The notes below the pieces were generated by a model, which ran no database searches, was not told the DNA's origin, and saw nothing but the letters and a program-made list of their open reading frames with translations. A DNA stretch of 64,000 nt from an uncultured beta proteobacterium. Its GTDB lineage: Bacteria; Pseudomonadota; Gammaproteobacteria; Burkholderiales; Burkholderiaceae_C. The stretch's first letter is position 1. Each line of letters begins with the position of its first letter. A program made the position numbers and the translations under genes. Positions 1 through 10,674 of this stretch are shown here, one piece after another. The stretch lies in NCBI GenBank assembly GCA_903909815.1, contig CAIVXG010000085.1, positions 30,324 through 94,323 on the forward strand. The letters run 5' to 3'.

Positions 1-1268
1 ACGATGCCTTCGAACGGATGCTTCTTTGTGAGCTTCCTGCCCTGCGCGACGCTGGCGTCGCCTTTGGCTGCGCCGGAATCCGAGATGTAGCTGAATTTGA
101 TCTCTTCTTCGCCCGAACCCTGCAGTACCGCGTGCTGCACTTCGGCGGGTAGGGACTCGAACGGAGCTTCCACATCGAATTTGTAGTGCTTGGACAGGCT
201 TTCCAGCAGCGCGAAGTAGTAGCCATTGCGCCGGTCCCAGCCCTTGATCGCGCCGCTGGCCAGGCTCAGGGAGGGGAATGCCACCACCCGTGCCGGGTCA
301 AAGAAATCCATACTGCCCAGGCCGTCGCAGCTCGGACAGGCGCCCACGGGCGAGTTGAAGGAAAACAGCCGCGGCTCCAGTTCACTGATCGCGTATTGAC
401 ACACGGGGCAGGCAAACTTGGCGTTGAACAAATGCTCGCGCTGCGCCGCCGCTGCGCCGTCGGCGCTCGCATCGGTCGCATCCATCTCCAGTGCAAGCGC
501 GCGTCCTTCGGCCAAACGAAGCGCGGCCTCAAAGCTTTCTGCCAGACGTTGCCTCAGATTGTCGTAGTCGGTCCGCTCGGCGCTGGGGCCGTCCGGAGTC
601 TGCCCCGGAACGGTTTCCAACGGGACCGGAGCGTGCCGCACTTTCACGCGGTCGATCACGACGTCGATATTGTGCTTTTCCGTCTTCTTCAGCTTGGGCA
701 GAGTGTCGTACTCGAACAGTTCGCCTTCAACCCGGAAACGCACGTAGCCCTGGGCCTGCATCTGGCCAAACACGTCCGCATATTCGCCCTTGCGCTCGCG
801 AGCAATGGGGGCCAGGATCATGATGCGTGTGCCTGACGGCAAGGCGAGTACGGCGTCCACCATCTGGCTCACGGTTTGCGCCTGCAGCGCCACGCCATGA
901 TCAGGACAGTAGGGGGTGCCGGCACGGGCAAACAGCAAGCGTAGGTAGTCGTGGATCTCCGTCACCGTCCCAACAGTCGAGCGCGGGTTATGGCTGGTGG
1001 CCTTTTGCTCGATCGATATGGCTGGGCTCAAACCCTCGATCACGTCCACATCGGGTTTGTCCATGCGCTGCAGGAACTGGCGCGCGTAGGCGCTCAGGCT
1101 TTCCACGTAGCGCCGCTGACCCTCTGCGTAAAGCGTGTCAAAGGCCAGGCTCGATTTGCCTGAACCCGACAATCCGGTGATGACAACCAGTTGGTTGCGC
1201 GGGATGTCCAGATCGATGTTCTTCAGATTGTGCGTGCGCGCACCCCTGATGCTGATGTGCTGGTGCAT
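1..1268 (-). CDS. uvrA: Excinuclease ABC subunit A, N-terminal part (truncated by window edge)
   Basis: Minus-strand translation [89 protein letters not shown], a clear UvrA signature; frame stays open to position 1. Confidence 0.95.
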   Translation of the reverse strand, partial: MHQHISIRGARTHNLKNIDLDIPRNQLVVITGLSGSGKSSLAFDTLYAEGQRRYVESLSAYARQFLQRMDKPDVDVIEGLSPAISIEQKATSHNPRSTVGTVTEIHDYLRLLFARAGTPYCPDHGVALQAQTVSQMVDAVLALPSGTRIMILAPIARERKGEYADVFGQMQAQGYVRFRVEGELFEYDTLPKLKKTEKHNIDVVIDRVKVRHAPVPLETVPGQTPDGPSAERTDYDNLRQRLAESFEAALRLAEGRALALEMDATDASADGAAAAQREHLFNAKFACPVCQYAISELEPRLFSFNSPVGACPSCDGLGSMDFFDPARVVAFPSLSLASGAIKGWDRRNGYYFALLESLSKHYKFDVEAPFESLPAEVQHAVLQGSGEEEIKFSYISDSGAAKGDASVAQGRKLTKKHPFEGI

Positions 1269-1523
1269 GGCACGACCCAGGTATTTGCCATCGTTCGAAG
1301 CAGCGGAGGTCAGATCATCGGAGGGTGTATTCAAGGTGGTGCCAGCCAAAAGCAAAACCAGCCATCATAGTCAAGGAATGGCGTGCCAGCTTGGCAGGGC
1401 TCGGTATCAGGGACAATGGTGGCCTCTGACTTCACCGCTACTGCGGATTTTTGCGTGTCTGACTCTTCCGAAATTCAAGTTCCCCCCGCTTCAGGCGTGA
1501 CGACGGCCCCAACTTCCAGCGCC

Positions 1524-2699
1524 ATGACGGCGCCGGAGCGGCGCGCTAGTCTGTCGCTGGCGTTCATTTTTGCCCTGCGCATGCTCGGTCTGTTTCTGGT
1601 GCTGCCGGTATTTGCCCTGGAAGCGCGCAAATACCCCGGGGGCGAAGACGCTGGCGCCGTGGGCCTGGCCATGGGCATCTATGGTTTGACCCAGGCCTTC
1701 TTGCAAATGCCCTACGGCATGGCCTCGGACCGTTACGGGCGCAAGCGCGTGATTGTGGTTGGCCTGCTGGTGTTCGCCCTGGGCAGCTTGGTTGCCGCGG
1801 CGGCGACCAGTCTGAACGGGCTGATGCTCGGCCGGGCGCTGCAGGGCATGGGTGCGGTCTCGGCCGCTGTCACGGCACTGCTGGCGGACCAGACCCGCGA
1901 TGAAGTACGCACCAAGGCCATGGCCTTGGTGGGGGGCAGCATTGCGCTGATGTTCGCGCTGTCGCTGGTACTGGCGCCACTGTTGGTGAGCGTGGTGGGT
2001 CTGAGCGGCATCTTCGTCGTGACCGCGACACTGGCGCTGAGCGGTGTCGCCGTCGTGCTGTGGGTTTCGCCGCCCGAACCGACAAAGCACCAAGACGCGG
2101 GGCGCGGCAGCTGGTCAGAAGTGCTGCTCAATCCCGCGCTGCTGCGGCTGAATCTGGGCGTGTTCGTGCTGCACGCCGTGCAGGTCGCGATGTGGTTGGC
2201 CGTTCCTGCGCTGCTGGTGCAGGCGGGACTCGCCAAGGAGCACCACTGGTGGATCTACCTGCCCGCGGTGCTGGCGTCGTTCTTGGTGATGGGAGGGACC
2301 TTGTTCCCGATGGAGCGGCGCGGCTATCTGCGCGCTGTGTTCCTTGGCGCGGTGGCACTGATCGCATTGGTGCAATTGGGATTTTGGTGGATGGGCTCGG
2401 GCGCACCCAGCTTGGTGCCCCTGAGCGTGTTGCTGTTCCTGTTTTTTTGCGGCTTCAATGTGCTCGAAGCCAGTCAGCCGAGCATGGCTTCACGCCTGGC
2501 TCCAGCCCATGCACGCGGCACGGCGCTGGGCGTTTACAACACCTTGCAGTCGTTGGGATTTTTCATCGGCGGCCTGGCGGGCGGCTTGCTGCTGAAGAAC
2601 CTGGGCGTGCAGGCCCTTTTCGCCGCCTGCGGCTGTGCCATGCTGGTGTGGCTGGTGCTGGCCTGGCCCATGATCGCGACCGGGCGCAAGGCGCCATAA
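1524..2699 (+). CDS. MFS transporter (drug-efflux-like)
   Basis: ORF 1383..2699; likely start at MTAPERRASLSLAFIFALRML; many hydrophobic helices and the MFS motif ASDRYGRKRVIVVGL. Confidence 0.85.
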   Translation: MTAPERRASLSLAFIFALRMLGLFLVLPVFALEARKYPGGEDAGAVGLAMGIYGLTQAFLQMPYGMASDRYGRKRVIVVGLLVFALGSLVAAAATSLNGLMLGRALQGMGAVSAAVTALLADQTRDEVRTKAMALVGGSIALMFALSLVLAPLLVSVVGLSGIFVVTATLALSGVAVVLWVSPPEPTKHQDAGRGSWSEVLLNPALLRLNLGVFVLHAVQVAMWLAVPALLVQAGLAKEHHWWIYLPAVLASFLVMGGTLFPMERRGYLRAVFLGAVALIALVQLGFWWMGSGAPSLVPLSVLLFLFFCGFNVLEASQPSMASRLAPAHARGTALGVYNTLQSLGFFIGGLAGGLLLKNLGVQALFAACGCAMLVWLVLAWPMIATGRKAP

Positions 2700-2726
2700 T
2701 CGGGGAAACGTTAAAAATAACCTTGT

Positions 2727-2776
2727 GGGACAGACCGCGGCCACGCTCCGGCGGGTAAGCTCTGTCCCCAACTGAT
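2727..2776. repeat. Palindromic dispersed repeat, copy 1 (GGGACAGA...TCTGTCCC)
   Basis: gggacagaccgcggccacgctccggcgggtaagctctgtccccaactgat; perfect 8-bp inverted ends; related 49-bp copy at 29698-29746. Confidence 0.65.
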
Positions 2777-2790
2777 TTGGGGAACTCATC

Positions 2791-3279
2791 ATGGCATCCG
2801 TCAATAAAGTCATTCTCGTGGGCAACCTGGGCAAGGACCCGGAAGTGCGTTATCTGCCCAGCGGCGACGCCGTGGCCAACATCACACTCGCCACCAGCAG
2901 CAAGTACAAAAGCAAGACCGGCGAGATGGTCGAGGAGACCGAATGGCATCGGGTCACGTTCTTCGGAAAACTGGCCGAAATCGTGGGCCAATACCTGAAG
3001 AAGGGTCGTTCGGTCTACGTCGAAGGACGCATCAAGACGCGCAAATACACCGACAAGGATGGCGTGGAGAAGTACGCCACCGACATCATCGCCAACGAGA
3101 TGCAAATGCTGGGTGGGCGTGAGGGTGGCGGCGAACCGTCCGGGGGGGACGATGACGGCGCGAGCTATTCTCGCGCGCCAGCACCCGCGCGCGCGGCGCC
3201 TGCAGCGCGTCCAGCGCCAACCGCAGCGGCAAAGCCGTCCAGCGGTTTCGATGACATGGACGACGACATTCCGTTTTAG
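2791..3279 (+). CDS. ssb: Single-stranded DNA-binding protein
   Basis: [36 protein letters not shown]... with acidic C-terminal tip DDMDDDIPF. Confidence 0.97.
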   Translation: MASVNKVILVGNLGKDPEVRYLPSGDAVANITLATSSKYKSKTGEMVEETEWHRVTFFGKLAEIVGQYLKKGRSVYVEGRIKTRKYTDKDGVEKYATDIIANEMQMLGGREGGGEPSGGDDDGASYSRAPAPARAAPAARPAPTAAAKPSSGFDDMDDDIPF

Positions 3280-3308
3280 ACCATAAAACAACGGTTTTTT
3301 GTTGATTC

Positions 3309-3340
3309 AAGCCCGTTCTCACACCGAGACGGGCTTTTTT
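3309..3340 (+). terminator. Rho-independent terminator downstream of ssb
   Basis: aagcccgttctc-acacc-gagacgggctt followed by a T tract. Confidence 0.85.
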
Positions 3341-3429
3341 AATGGCGCTGTTCGCGTAAAGTCGAGTTATTCCACTTCCAAATCACAAGTGAAGTTAAAA
3401 ACGCGCCAATAATTCAAGGCCAGGATACG

Positions 3430-3950
3430 ATGGAGCCGACGGTGTTCGGGTTGCATTCCATAGTTTTCAGAGCCAGATGGTCCTCCGGGATACGGATTCC
3501 ATGGGCAAGGTCACAGCGACTGATCTGGGTGGAGGAGATGCTGACATCGGGGCCGACTAGTTTTTGAAGCACCTCGATGACTTTGCGCGTGGAGACGCCT
3601 TGAACTTACATCTCGGCCAGCGCCAGGTTCACCGATTGCTCGGATCGGCTACCGCGCTCAATCGCGCTGGGGTAGAAACCCGCGGTTCTCACCTGGGGCA
3701 CCTAAAAGGTGATTTCTCCCATGCGGGTGAGCATGGTCTTGGGCTTGTAGCCGTTGGCCTGATCCACGCGCTGGGCGCTGCTCTCGTAGGGCATGGCTTA
3801 CAGGTGCTGGGCACGCTCAATGCGCGAGGCTTCGTTGACGAGGATGCGCAGGGCTTGGCCCGCACCATCAAGACCGTTGGCAAGTAGGCAGGCATATGCA
3901 TCGCAAGGGTTGGGACACTTCTTCGAGGTTGGCTCGTTGGGCCATGATAG
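3430..3950 (-). pseudogene. Decayed IS256-family (mutator-type) transposase
   Basis: Minus strand reads ANGLDGAGQALRILVNEASRIERAQHL*AMPYESSAQRVDQANGYKPKTMLTRMGEITF*VPQVRTAGFYPSAIERGSRSEQSVNLALAEM*VQGVSTRKVIEVLQKLVGPDVS: IS256 transposase motifs broken by three in-frame stops plus a frameshift near the N-terminus. Confidence 0.85.
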
Positions 3951-4098
3951 ATTCTTTCTGGATGAACAAGGCCAGCGCCAGACTCCGGGGGATGCCTGCG
4001 GCGGCCTGGCAGGGGCCTGATATAAAAATCCAAAACCAGAAACCGTCCGACTCCTCGGTTTCACTGCTCGGGGAAATTACAGAAAGGATGTTGCACTA

Positions 4099-4392
4099 AC
4101 CGCCCGAAAGTACCTTCCGGCGCCGCTGGAAAAAAGAGGCGTGAATAGCGAATCGGCGATGACGGTGTTGGACGCCCTGGAATCAATAGTCCGGCCACTG
4201 GAACTGGGTGTCTATGCAGGAATGCAAACACAGGCACTGCAGCGGATTGCCGTACGCGATGCTGATGACTGGCCTGTACTTGCGTGTGCCTTGACGATTG
4301 CTTGCCCTGTATGGACGGAAAATGCCGACTTCTTTGGCACCGGAATAGCGACTTGGACCACCGATCGCGTGGAGTTGTATTTGGTCGGTTGA
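4099..4392 (+). pseudogene. Truncated PIN-domain (VapC-like) toxin C-terminus
   Basis: ...LEKRGVNSESAMTVLDALESIVRPLELGVYAGMQTQALQRIAVRDADDWPVLACALTIACPVWTENADFFGTGIATWTTDRVELYLVG*: PIN-type DxxDWPxLA and WTEDxDFFGTG-like motifs; N-terminus absent. Confidence 0.7.
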
Positions 4393-4488
4393 TTCTGGTC
4401 GATGGCTCTTTTGTGCCCATACCCGACGGCGGGTTTCGTGAAGTGCCCGCCCGATACCGGCCGTTAGACCAACCGATGAATACCCACT

Positions 4489-4671
4489 GGGCGCAAACCG
4501 AAGATGACCGGCAGCAAAATTGAGTCGGCAAAGAGGCTGTGGGCCAGCGGTACTCCGCCCAAGGACGTGGCAAAGAACCTTGGCGTGTCCATTCCCACGC
4601 TTTACCGATGGGTTCCCGCCACGGCGCAAGCTTTGCGCACGGTTTTTTCCGTTTTCTACAGCGACCCCTAA
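4489..4671 (+). pseudogene. C-terminal HTH fragment of a serine recombinase/resolvase
   Basis: GRKPKMTGSKIESAKRLWASGTPPKDVAKNLGVSIPTLYRWVPATAQ, the resolvase C-terminal HTH; catalytic domain absent upstream. Confidence 0.8.
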
Positions 4672-4719
4672 TTGTTCCTGCTGCGGATTGCTTGTGCGTG
4701 AATAATTCCAGCGCCTTCT

Positions 4720-4935
4720 GAACTTTTTTTCTCGTGGCTCCGGGCTCGGAAATGCGCAGCCACGGTCCTAAGGTCTCCTGCAAGCAGTGTTGGCAAAGAT
4801 CGACCTCGACTTTGTTCCCATCGCCCAGGATAGACCCGCAACCGGCCTTGAAATCGATGGAAGTGAACTCATAGAATTCAGACTCGCCATCCTCTGCGAG
4901 CCGATCGCATCGAATTTGCTTTACAAACGGTTCGG
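4720..4935 (-). pseudogene. Fragment of a small CxxC-type conserved protein
   Basis: Minus-strand QIRCDRLAEDGESEFYEFTSIDFKAGCGSILGDGNKVEVDLCQHCLQETLGPWLRISE with no convincing start codon. Confidence 0.35.
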
Positions 4936-4958
4936 GATGAAGCTCCCGTGGTGTCGGG

Positions 4959-5843
4959 TTAGCTCGCCGTCAAGCGCTGCCACGCCTCTTGGTATTTGGC
5001 TGCAGTCTTCGCCACCACCTCGGCGGGCAGGCGCGGTGCCGGAGGGGTCTTGTCCCAGGCTTGGGTCTCCAGCCAGTCGCGCACGAATTGCTTGTCAAAG
5101 CTGGGTGGGTTGCTGCCTGCTACGTAGCTCTCGGCAGGCCAGAAGCGCGACGAGTCGGGCGTCAGCACTTCATCCATGAGGGTGAGTGTGCCGGACTCGT
5201 CCAGACCGAACTCGAACTTGGTGTCGGCGATGATGATGCCCTTGGTCAGCGCGATATCCGAGGCCGCCTTGTAGATCGCGATGCTCAAATCGCGGATCTG
5301 TGCAGCGAGTTCTGGCCCCACGATTTTCACGACCTGCTCGTAGTTGATGTTCTCGTCGTGCTCGCCCATCTCGGCCTTGGCCGCGGGTGTGAAGATGGGC
5401 TCGGGCAGCTTGCTCGCGTTCTTCAACCCCGCCGGTAGCTTCACGCCGCACACCGACTGGCTGTCCTGGTATTCCTTCCAACCGCTGCCGGCCAAATAGC
5501 CGCGCACCACAGCTTCCACCGGGATGGGTTTGAGGCGTTTGACCAGCATGGAGCGGCCCTGCACCTGCGGCAGGTCGGCCGCGCCTACCACGCTCTCAGG
5601 CGCCTCGCCGGTAAGGTGGTTCGGGCACAGGTTTGCGAGCCTGTCAAACCAGAACAGTGCCATCTGCGTCAGCAGCGCGCCCTTGCCCGGAATGGGCTCG
5701 CCCATGATCACATCAAAGGCGCTAAGGCGGTCGCTCGCCACCATCAGCAGGCGATCCTTGCCCACGGCGTAGTTGTCGCGCACCTTGCCGCGCGCCAGAA
5801 GGGGAAGAGAACTGAGGGTGGAGGTGTGCAGGGCAGAGGTCAT
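4959..5843 (-). CDS. purC: Phosphoribosylaminoimidazole-succinocarboxamide synthase
   Basis: [55 protein letters not shown]...; SAICAR synthetase motifs. Confidence 0.96.
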   Translation of the reverse strand: MTSALHTSTLSSLPLLARGKVRDNYAVGKDRLLMVASDRLSAFDVIMGEPIPGKGALLTQMALFWFDRLANLCPNHLTGEAPESVVGAADLPQVQGRSMLVKRLKPIPVEAVVRGYLAGSGWKEYQDSQSVCGVKLPAGLKNASKLPEPIFTPAAKAEMGEHDENINYEQVVKIVGPELAAQIRDLSIAIYKAASDIALTKGIIIADTKFEFGLDESGTLTLMDEVLTPDSSRFWPAESYVAGSNPPSFDKQFVRDWLETQAWDKTPPAPRLPAEVVAKTAAKYQEAWQRLTAS

Positions 5844-5861
5844 GATCGTGAAACAAAAATG

Positions 5862-5893
5862 AAAAGGGCCCGCTGAAAATTCAGCGGGCCTCC
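5862..5893 (-). terminator. Rho-independent terminator downstream of fba
   Basis: Inverted repeat ggcccgctga/tcagcgggcc followed on the minus strand by a T-rich tract. Confidence 0.75.
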
Positions 5894-5944
5894 GATTATC
5901 GCAACAGGTCCAACCGCCTTGTCGGCGCCGGAACCTGAAGTTAT

Positions 5945-7009
5945 TTACTGCACCACCTGAGCCAACTCGCCGCGGGCGTAGCGCTCGGCGACGACCTGCA
6001 GGCTGTTGGCCTTGATCTTGGCGCCCTGGCCTTCGCAGCCGAACTCGATGTAGCGCTGTTTGCACAGCGCCTTGGCGGCTTCGCGCGCGGGCTTGAGCCA
6101 GTCGCGGGCGTCGAACTTGTCCGGATTCTCGAACATGTACTTGCGCACAGCAGCGGTCATGGCCAGACGGATGTCGGTGTCAATATTGATCTTGCGCACG
6201 CCGAACTGGATCGCCTTCTGAATTTCTTCCACTGGCACGCCGTAGGTCTCCTTCATGTTGCCGCCAAACTGGCGGATGATCGCCAGCGACTCCTGCGGCA
6301 CGCTGGATGAGCCGTGCATCACCAGGTGTGTGTTGGGGATGCGACGGTTGATTTCCTTGACGCGGTCGATCGCCAGGATGTCGCCTGTGGGCTTGCGCGT
6401 GAACTTGTAGGCGCCGTGACTCGTGCCGATGGCGATGGCCAGCGCGTCCAGTTGCGTGCGCTTGACAAAGTCTGCCGCCTGCTCGGGGTTGGTGAGCAGC
6501 TGTTCGCGCGTCATGGTGGCGTCCGTGCCGTGGCCGTCTTCCTTGTCGCCCTTCATGGTTTCGAGCGATCCCAGGCAGCCGAGCTCGCCTTCCACAGTGA
6601 CGCCGGTAGCGTGCGCCATCTCCACCACCTTGCGCGTGACTTCCACGTTGTACTCGTAGCTAGCGATGGTCTTGCCGTCGGCCTCCAGGCTGCCGTCCAT
6701 CATCACAGACGAAAAGCCCAGGTTGATCGCGCCGCGGCAAATATCCGGGTTTTGACCGTGGTCCTGGTGCATCACCAGCGGGATGTGCGGATAGGTCTCG
6801 ATCGCCGCCTGAATCAGGTGTTTGATGAAGGCCTCGCCCGCGTACTTGCGCGCACCGGCGCTGGCCTGCAGGATCACGGGCGCGCCGACTTCATCGGCCG
6901 CAGCCATGACGGCCTGTACCTGCTCCAGGTTATTGACGTTGAAGGCCGGGATGCCGTAGCCGTTGACAGCGGCGTGGTCCAGCAGTTCGCGCATAGAGAC
7001 GAGAGCCAT
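5945..7009 (-). CDS. fba: Class II fructose-bisphosphate aldolase
   Basis: [35 protein letters not shown]...; MHQDHG zinc ligand region; CbbA-like. Confidence 0.96.
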   Translation of the reverse strand: MALVSMRELLDHAAVNGYGIPAFNVNNLEQVQAVMAAADEVGAPVILQASAGARKYAGEAFIKHLIQAAIETYPHIPLVMHQDHGQNPDICRGAINLGFSSVMMDGSLEADGKTIASYEYNVEVTRKVVEMAHATGVTVEGELGCLGSLETMKGDKEDGHGTDATMTREQLLTNPEQAADFVKRTQLDALAIAIGTSHGAYKFTRKPTGDILAIDRVKEINRRIPNTHLVMHGSSSVPQESLAIIRQFGGNMKETYGVPVEEIQKAIQFGVRKINIDTDIRLAMTAAVRKYMFENPDKFDARDWLKPAREAAKALCKQRYIEFGCEGQGAKIKANSLQVVAERYARGELAQVVQ

Positions 7010-7118
7010 GGTGAAACCTTTAGAAAAGTTGAGTGAATCGACGCAAGAAAACAGCAGATTTTACGGCTGCGTTCAGGGCGGAAAGAGCAACCGCAGCGCG
7101 AGCAGGTCGTTACCTGCC

Positions 7119-8552
7119 TCAAAGCACGCGACAGATCTTCAGCATGTTGGTGCCGCCGGGCGCTCCCATGGGCTCGCCGCAGGTGATGGCATAGACGTCT
7201 CCGGTCTGCACCACACCCAGGTGCTTGATGTGGCGTTCGGCCTGCACCAGCGCCGTGTCACGCACGGCGCTGGTGTCCATCAACAGCGCGTGCACATTGC
7301 GGTACAGCGTCATACGCCGCTGCGTCGCCAGATTTGAGGTCAGCGCGTAGATCGGCACGTGGATCAGGTAGCGACTCATCCACAAGGGCGTGGAACCACT
7401 GTCAGTGAGCGCCACGATGGCCTTGGCGCCAAGGTGGTGCGCCGTGAAAAGGGCGCCCAAAGCGATCGCCTGATCGATGCGGCTGAAGGTGCGTCCGCTG
7501 AAATCGGCGTCCAGCGACAACTCTTCAGCGGCCTCAGCGGCCTCGCAGATCTTGGCCATTTCCAGCACCGTCTCCAGCGGGTATTTGCCGGCGGCGGTTT
7601 CGGCCGAAAGCATCACCGCGTCGGTGCCATCGAGCACGGCGTTGGCCACGTCGCTGACTTCGGCGCGGGTGGGTACGGGGTTGGAGATCATCGACTCCAT
7701 CATCTGCGTGGCGGTGATCACGAAGCGGTCGTGCTCGCGCGCCAGCTTGATCATGCGTTTTTGCAGCGCAGGCACCACCGCGTTGCCCACTTCCACAGCC
7801 AGGTCGCCGCGCGCCACCATGATGCCGTCGCTGGCCAGCAGGATTTCTTCGAGCTTGGGGATGGCTTCGGCGCGCTCGATCTTCGCGATCAGGCCGGGCC
7901 TGTGGTTGAACTCCGCGCCTGCCACGTTGCACAGTTGGCGCGCCATTTCCATGTCTGTGGAGTTCTTGGGAAAGCTAACGGCCACATAGTCGGCCTGGAA
8001 CGACATCGCGGTCTTGATGTCGTCCATGTCCTTGGCGGTGAGCGCCGGCGCCGTCAGGCCGCCACCCTGCTTGTTGATGCCCTTGTTGTTGGACAGTACA
8101 CCGCCGACCTTGACCGTGGTGAACACTGCCGCGCCTTTGACCGAGTCGACCGTAATCACGATCAGTCCGTCGTTCAGCAGCAGCACGTCGCCCGCTTTGA
8201 CTTCGCTGGGCAGCGTCTTGTAGTCCAGGCCCACGGCATCGACATCGCCCAGCTCGGTGCGCGCCGCGTCGAGCACGAATTTCTGCCCTGCCTCCAGCAT
8301 GACCTTGCCGTCGGCAAACTTTCCCACGCGTATCTTGGGGCCCTGCAAATCGGCCATGATGGCCACTTCCCGTCCGGCCCGCGTCGCCGCGGCGCGCACC
8401 AGCGTGGCACGGTCGATATGGTCCTGGGCCGTGCCGTGGCTGAAGTTCATGCGCACCACGTCCACGCCGGCGCGAATCAACTGCTCCAGCATCGCGGGGT
8501 CGCTTGAGGCAGGGCCGAGGGTGGCAACGATCTTGGTGGCGCGACGGGTCAT
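7119..8552 (-). CDS. pyk: Pyruvate kinase
   Basis: MTRRATKIVATLGPASSDPAMLEQLIRAGVDVVRMNFSHG...MVARGDLAVEVG. Confidence 0.97.
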   Translation of the reverse strand: MTRRATKIVATLGPASSDPAMLEQLIRAGVDVVRMNFSHGTAQDHIDRATLVRAAATRAGREVAIMADLQGPKIRVGKFADGKVMLEAGQKFVLDAARTELGDVDAVGLDYKTLPSEVKAGDVLLLNDGLIVITVDSVKGAAVFTTVKVGGVLSNNKGINKQGGGLTAPALTAKDMDDIKTAMSFQADYVAVSFPKNSTDMEMARQLCNVAGAEFNHRPGLIAKIERAEAIPKLEEILLASDGIMVARGDLAVEVGNAVVPALQKRMIKLAREHDRFVITATQMMESMISNPVPTRAEVSDVANAVLDGTDAVMLSAETAAGKYPLETVLEMAKICEAAEAAEELSLDADFSGRTFSRIDQAIALGALFTAHHLGAKAIVALTDSGSTPLWMSRYLIHVPIYALTSNLATQRRMTLYRNVHALLMDTSAVRDTALVQAERHIKHLGVVQTGDVYAITCGEPMGAPGGTNMLKICRVL

Positions 8553-8636
8553 GATTCTGTCTCCTGGTTATTTTGTTTCTCTTAACCGGCAATTTTCACA
8601 CGAAACCGGTTACATGGCAGCAACAAGCCGCGCGTG

Positions 8637-8984
8637 CTACCAAGCCAGTGCCAGATGCAGCGGCAAATAAACTGCCATACCCACAAGGATCGTACCGAGC
8701 ACAGCCTGGCCTGAGCCCTTGCGCCAGAAGTAAAACCCCACGCCCGCTGCTGCGGCAAACAGGCGCGCGTCCTGCCAGGTACTGATGAATGCGCCCTGCG
8801 TCATTACGATTTCCGGCACGATGACCGCCGACAGCGCGGCGATGGGCGCGTATTGCAAGCCGCGCTGCGCCCAACGCGGTAAAGACCAGTCGCTGCTTGA
8901 TATGAAGAAGAAACAACGGGTCAGCACCGTCACCAGCGCCAGGCCCACGATCACCCCCAGGGTCCAGAATTCAGAGGCGTTCAT
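8637..8984 (-). CDS. azlD: AzlD-family branched-chain amino acid exporter small subunit
   Basis: [30 protein letters not shown]...; overlaps the azlC end. Confidence 0.85.
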   Translation of the reverse strand: MNASEFWTLGVIVGLALVTVLTRCFFFISSSDWSLPRWAQRGLQYAPIAALSAVIVPEIVMTQGAFISTWQDARLFAAAAGVGFYFWRKGSGQAVLGTILVGMAVYLPLHLALAW

Positions 8985-9712
8985 GCATTGCCGTCGCTTG
9001 CCTTGAGCGTGGTTTCTGCCAACATGCAAAGCGTCACCGCCACCGCAATAGAGACCACGATGTTCAGGTGAAAAGGCAGTGCAAAGGCCGCCACCGCGGC
9101 CGCTCCCGCTACGCCCGCCGAGACCATGCGCAGGCGGCTGGATGCGAGCGAACTGGCCACGCCCAGCAACGCCAGGATGCCGGCAAACCCCAGGCCCCAC
9201 TGCACTGGAACCGAATGCGCCAGCGCAATCCCCAGCAGGCTGGCGGACTGCCAACTGATCCAGTTGAACACCATGCCACCACTCAGGTAAGCCAACTGTG
9301 CGCTCTGTTCTTGGGCGTCGTTTGCCGCGTGCGGATAACGGCGCGTGAACATCACGTAACTCAAGTCCGCCGTCAGATAGCCCGTGAGCAGCCGTTTCCA
9401 GAGATGCAGGTGCATGAGGTAGGGTCGCAGATGGACGCTGAACACGACAAAGCGCAGGTTCACGCAAAAGGCCGTGGCCAGTATCACGGCCGCCGGAGCG
9501 CCCGCGGCCAGCAAGGGAATCGCCGCGAGCTGCGAGCTGCCGGCAAACACCAGCAGCGTCATGGCCACGGACTCGACCACGCTCATGCCCGAATTGACCA
9601 TGGCCACGCCGGTCATGAGTCCCCAAGCCGCCAGACCGGGCGACACCAGGGCCATTTCCCGCGCCCCCCGGGAAAACTCTGGATGGCGCAGCAGGCGGCG
9701 CACGGCACTCAT
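8981..9712 (-). CDS. azlC: AzlC-family ABC-independent amino acid permease
   Basis: [69 protein letters not shown] is a typical AzlC signature. Confidence 0.88.
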   Translation of the reverse strand: MSAVRRLLRHPEFSRGAREMALVSPGLAAWGLMTGVAMVNSGMSVVESVAMTLLVFAGSSQLAAIPLLAAGAPAAVILATAFCVNLRFVVFSVHLRPYLMHLHLWKRLLTGYLTADLSYVMFTRRYPHAANDAQEQSAQLAYLSGGMVFNWISWQSASLLGIALAHSVPVQWGLGFAGILALLGVASSLASSRLRMVSAGVAGAAAVAAFALPFHLNIVVSIAVAVTLCMLAETTLKASDGNA

Positions 9713-10674
9713 GCGCCGCCCAGGCGTGTTCCTGGCGCCAGCGCGAAGCCGCGCAAAAACTCCGCAGCACTCAGGCGTTTGCCTCCCGGCCGTTGCAGCT
9801 GCGTGAGCTTCACGGTGCCGTCGCCTGCTTGGACGAAGACGCCGTCGGCGTTCGCTCTCAGCACCGCGCCACATGACGCCGTTTTCTGCGTCAGGGGCTG
9901 CGCGCTAGCCTCCCAAACCTTCACCGTTTCGCCCAGGATGGTGGTGCACGCGCCTGGAAATGGATTGAATGCGTGGATGCGGCGAACGATGAGTTCTGCT
10001 GGCTGTGACCAGTCCAGCACCGCTTCGTGCTTTTCAATTTTGTGCGCGTAGGTGATGCCCGCTCCAGGTTGCCGCGTCGCCGCCAAGCGCTCGCCACCTG
10101 CCAATCGGGTCAGGGCCTGCACGATCAGGGTCGCGCCCAGTTCGGCCAAGGCGTCGTGCAGGCTGGCAGTCGTATCCGTTGTCAGGATCGGCAGCGATTG
10201 AGCCGCCAGCATATCGCCCGTGTCCAGTCCCGCGTCCATCTGCATGAGCGTGACGCCGGTCACGGTGTCGCCGGCCTCGACCGCACGGTGTATGGGCGCT
10301 GCGCCACGCCAACGCGGCAGCAAAGACGCATGGATATTGAGGCATCCCAGCGGGGGAACATCAAGAACCCATTGCGGCAGGATCAGACCATAGGCCGCAA
10401 CCACCATCACGTCGGGCTGCGCCGTGAGCAGCACCTGCTGTGCTGCCGCGGCGTCCTCAGGGTATTTGCCGTCGAGCCGCAGGCTTCTGGGCTGTGCCAG
10501 CGCCAGGGATTGCTCCAGCGCAAACTGTTTCACTGCAGATGCATGCAACTTCATGCCGCGCCCGGCGGGTCGATCCGGCTGCGTCAACACCAAAGTCACC
10601 TCGTGACCGGCCTTATGCAACGCTGTCAACGCCGCACGGGCGAATTCCGGCGTGCCGGCAAAGGCGACCCTCAA
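9709..10674 (-). CDS. fmt: Methionyl-tRNA formyltransferase
   Basis: [51 protein letters not shown]...[24 protein letters not shown]; apparent TTG start overlapping the def stop (TTGA). Confidence 0.95.
   Translation of the reverse strand: MRVAFAGTPEFARAALTALHKAGHEVTLVLTQPDRPAGRGMKLHASAVKQFALEQSLALAQPRSLRLDGKYPEDAAAAQQVLLTAQPDVMVVAAYGLILPQWVLDVPPLGCLNIHASLLPRWRGAAPIHRAVEAGDTVTGVTLMQMDAGLDTGDMLAAQSLPILTTDTTASLHDALAELGATLIVQALTRLAGGERLAATRQPGAGITYAHKIEKHEAVLDWSQPAELIVRRIHAFNPFPGACTTILGETVKVWEASAQPLTQKTASCGAVLRANADGVFVQAGDGTVKLTQLQRPGGKRLSAAEFLRGFALAPGTRLGGA

Noticed and set aside
1269-1523. LexA/SOS box upstream of uvrA
   Set aside because: No convincing CTGT-N8-ACAG-like palindrome was found by eye.
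6314-7036. 240-aa plus-strand ORF opposite fba
   Set aside because: Antisense shadow of the aldolase gene.
7359-8507. 382-aa plus-strand ORF opposite pyk
   Set aside because: His/Gly/Arg-rich shadow frame; pyruvate kinase is clear on the other strand.
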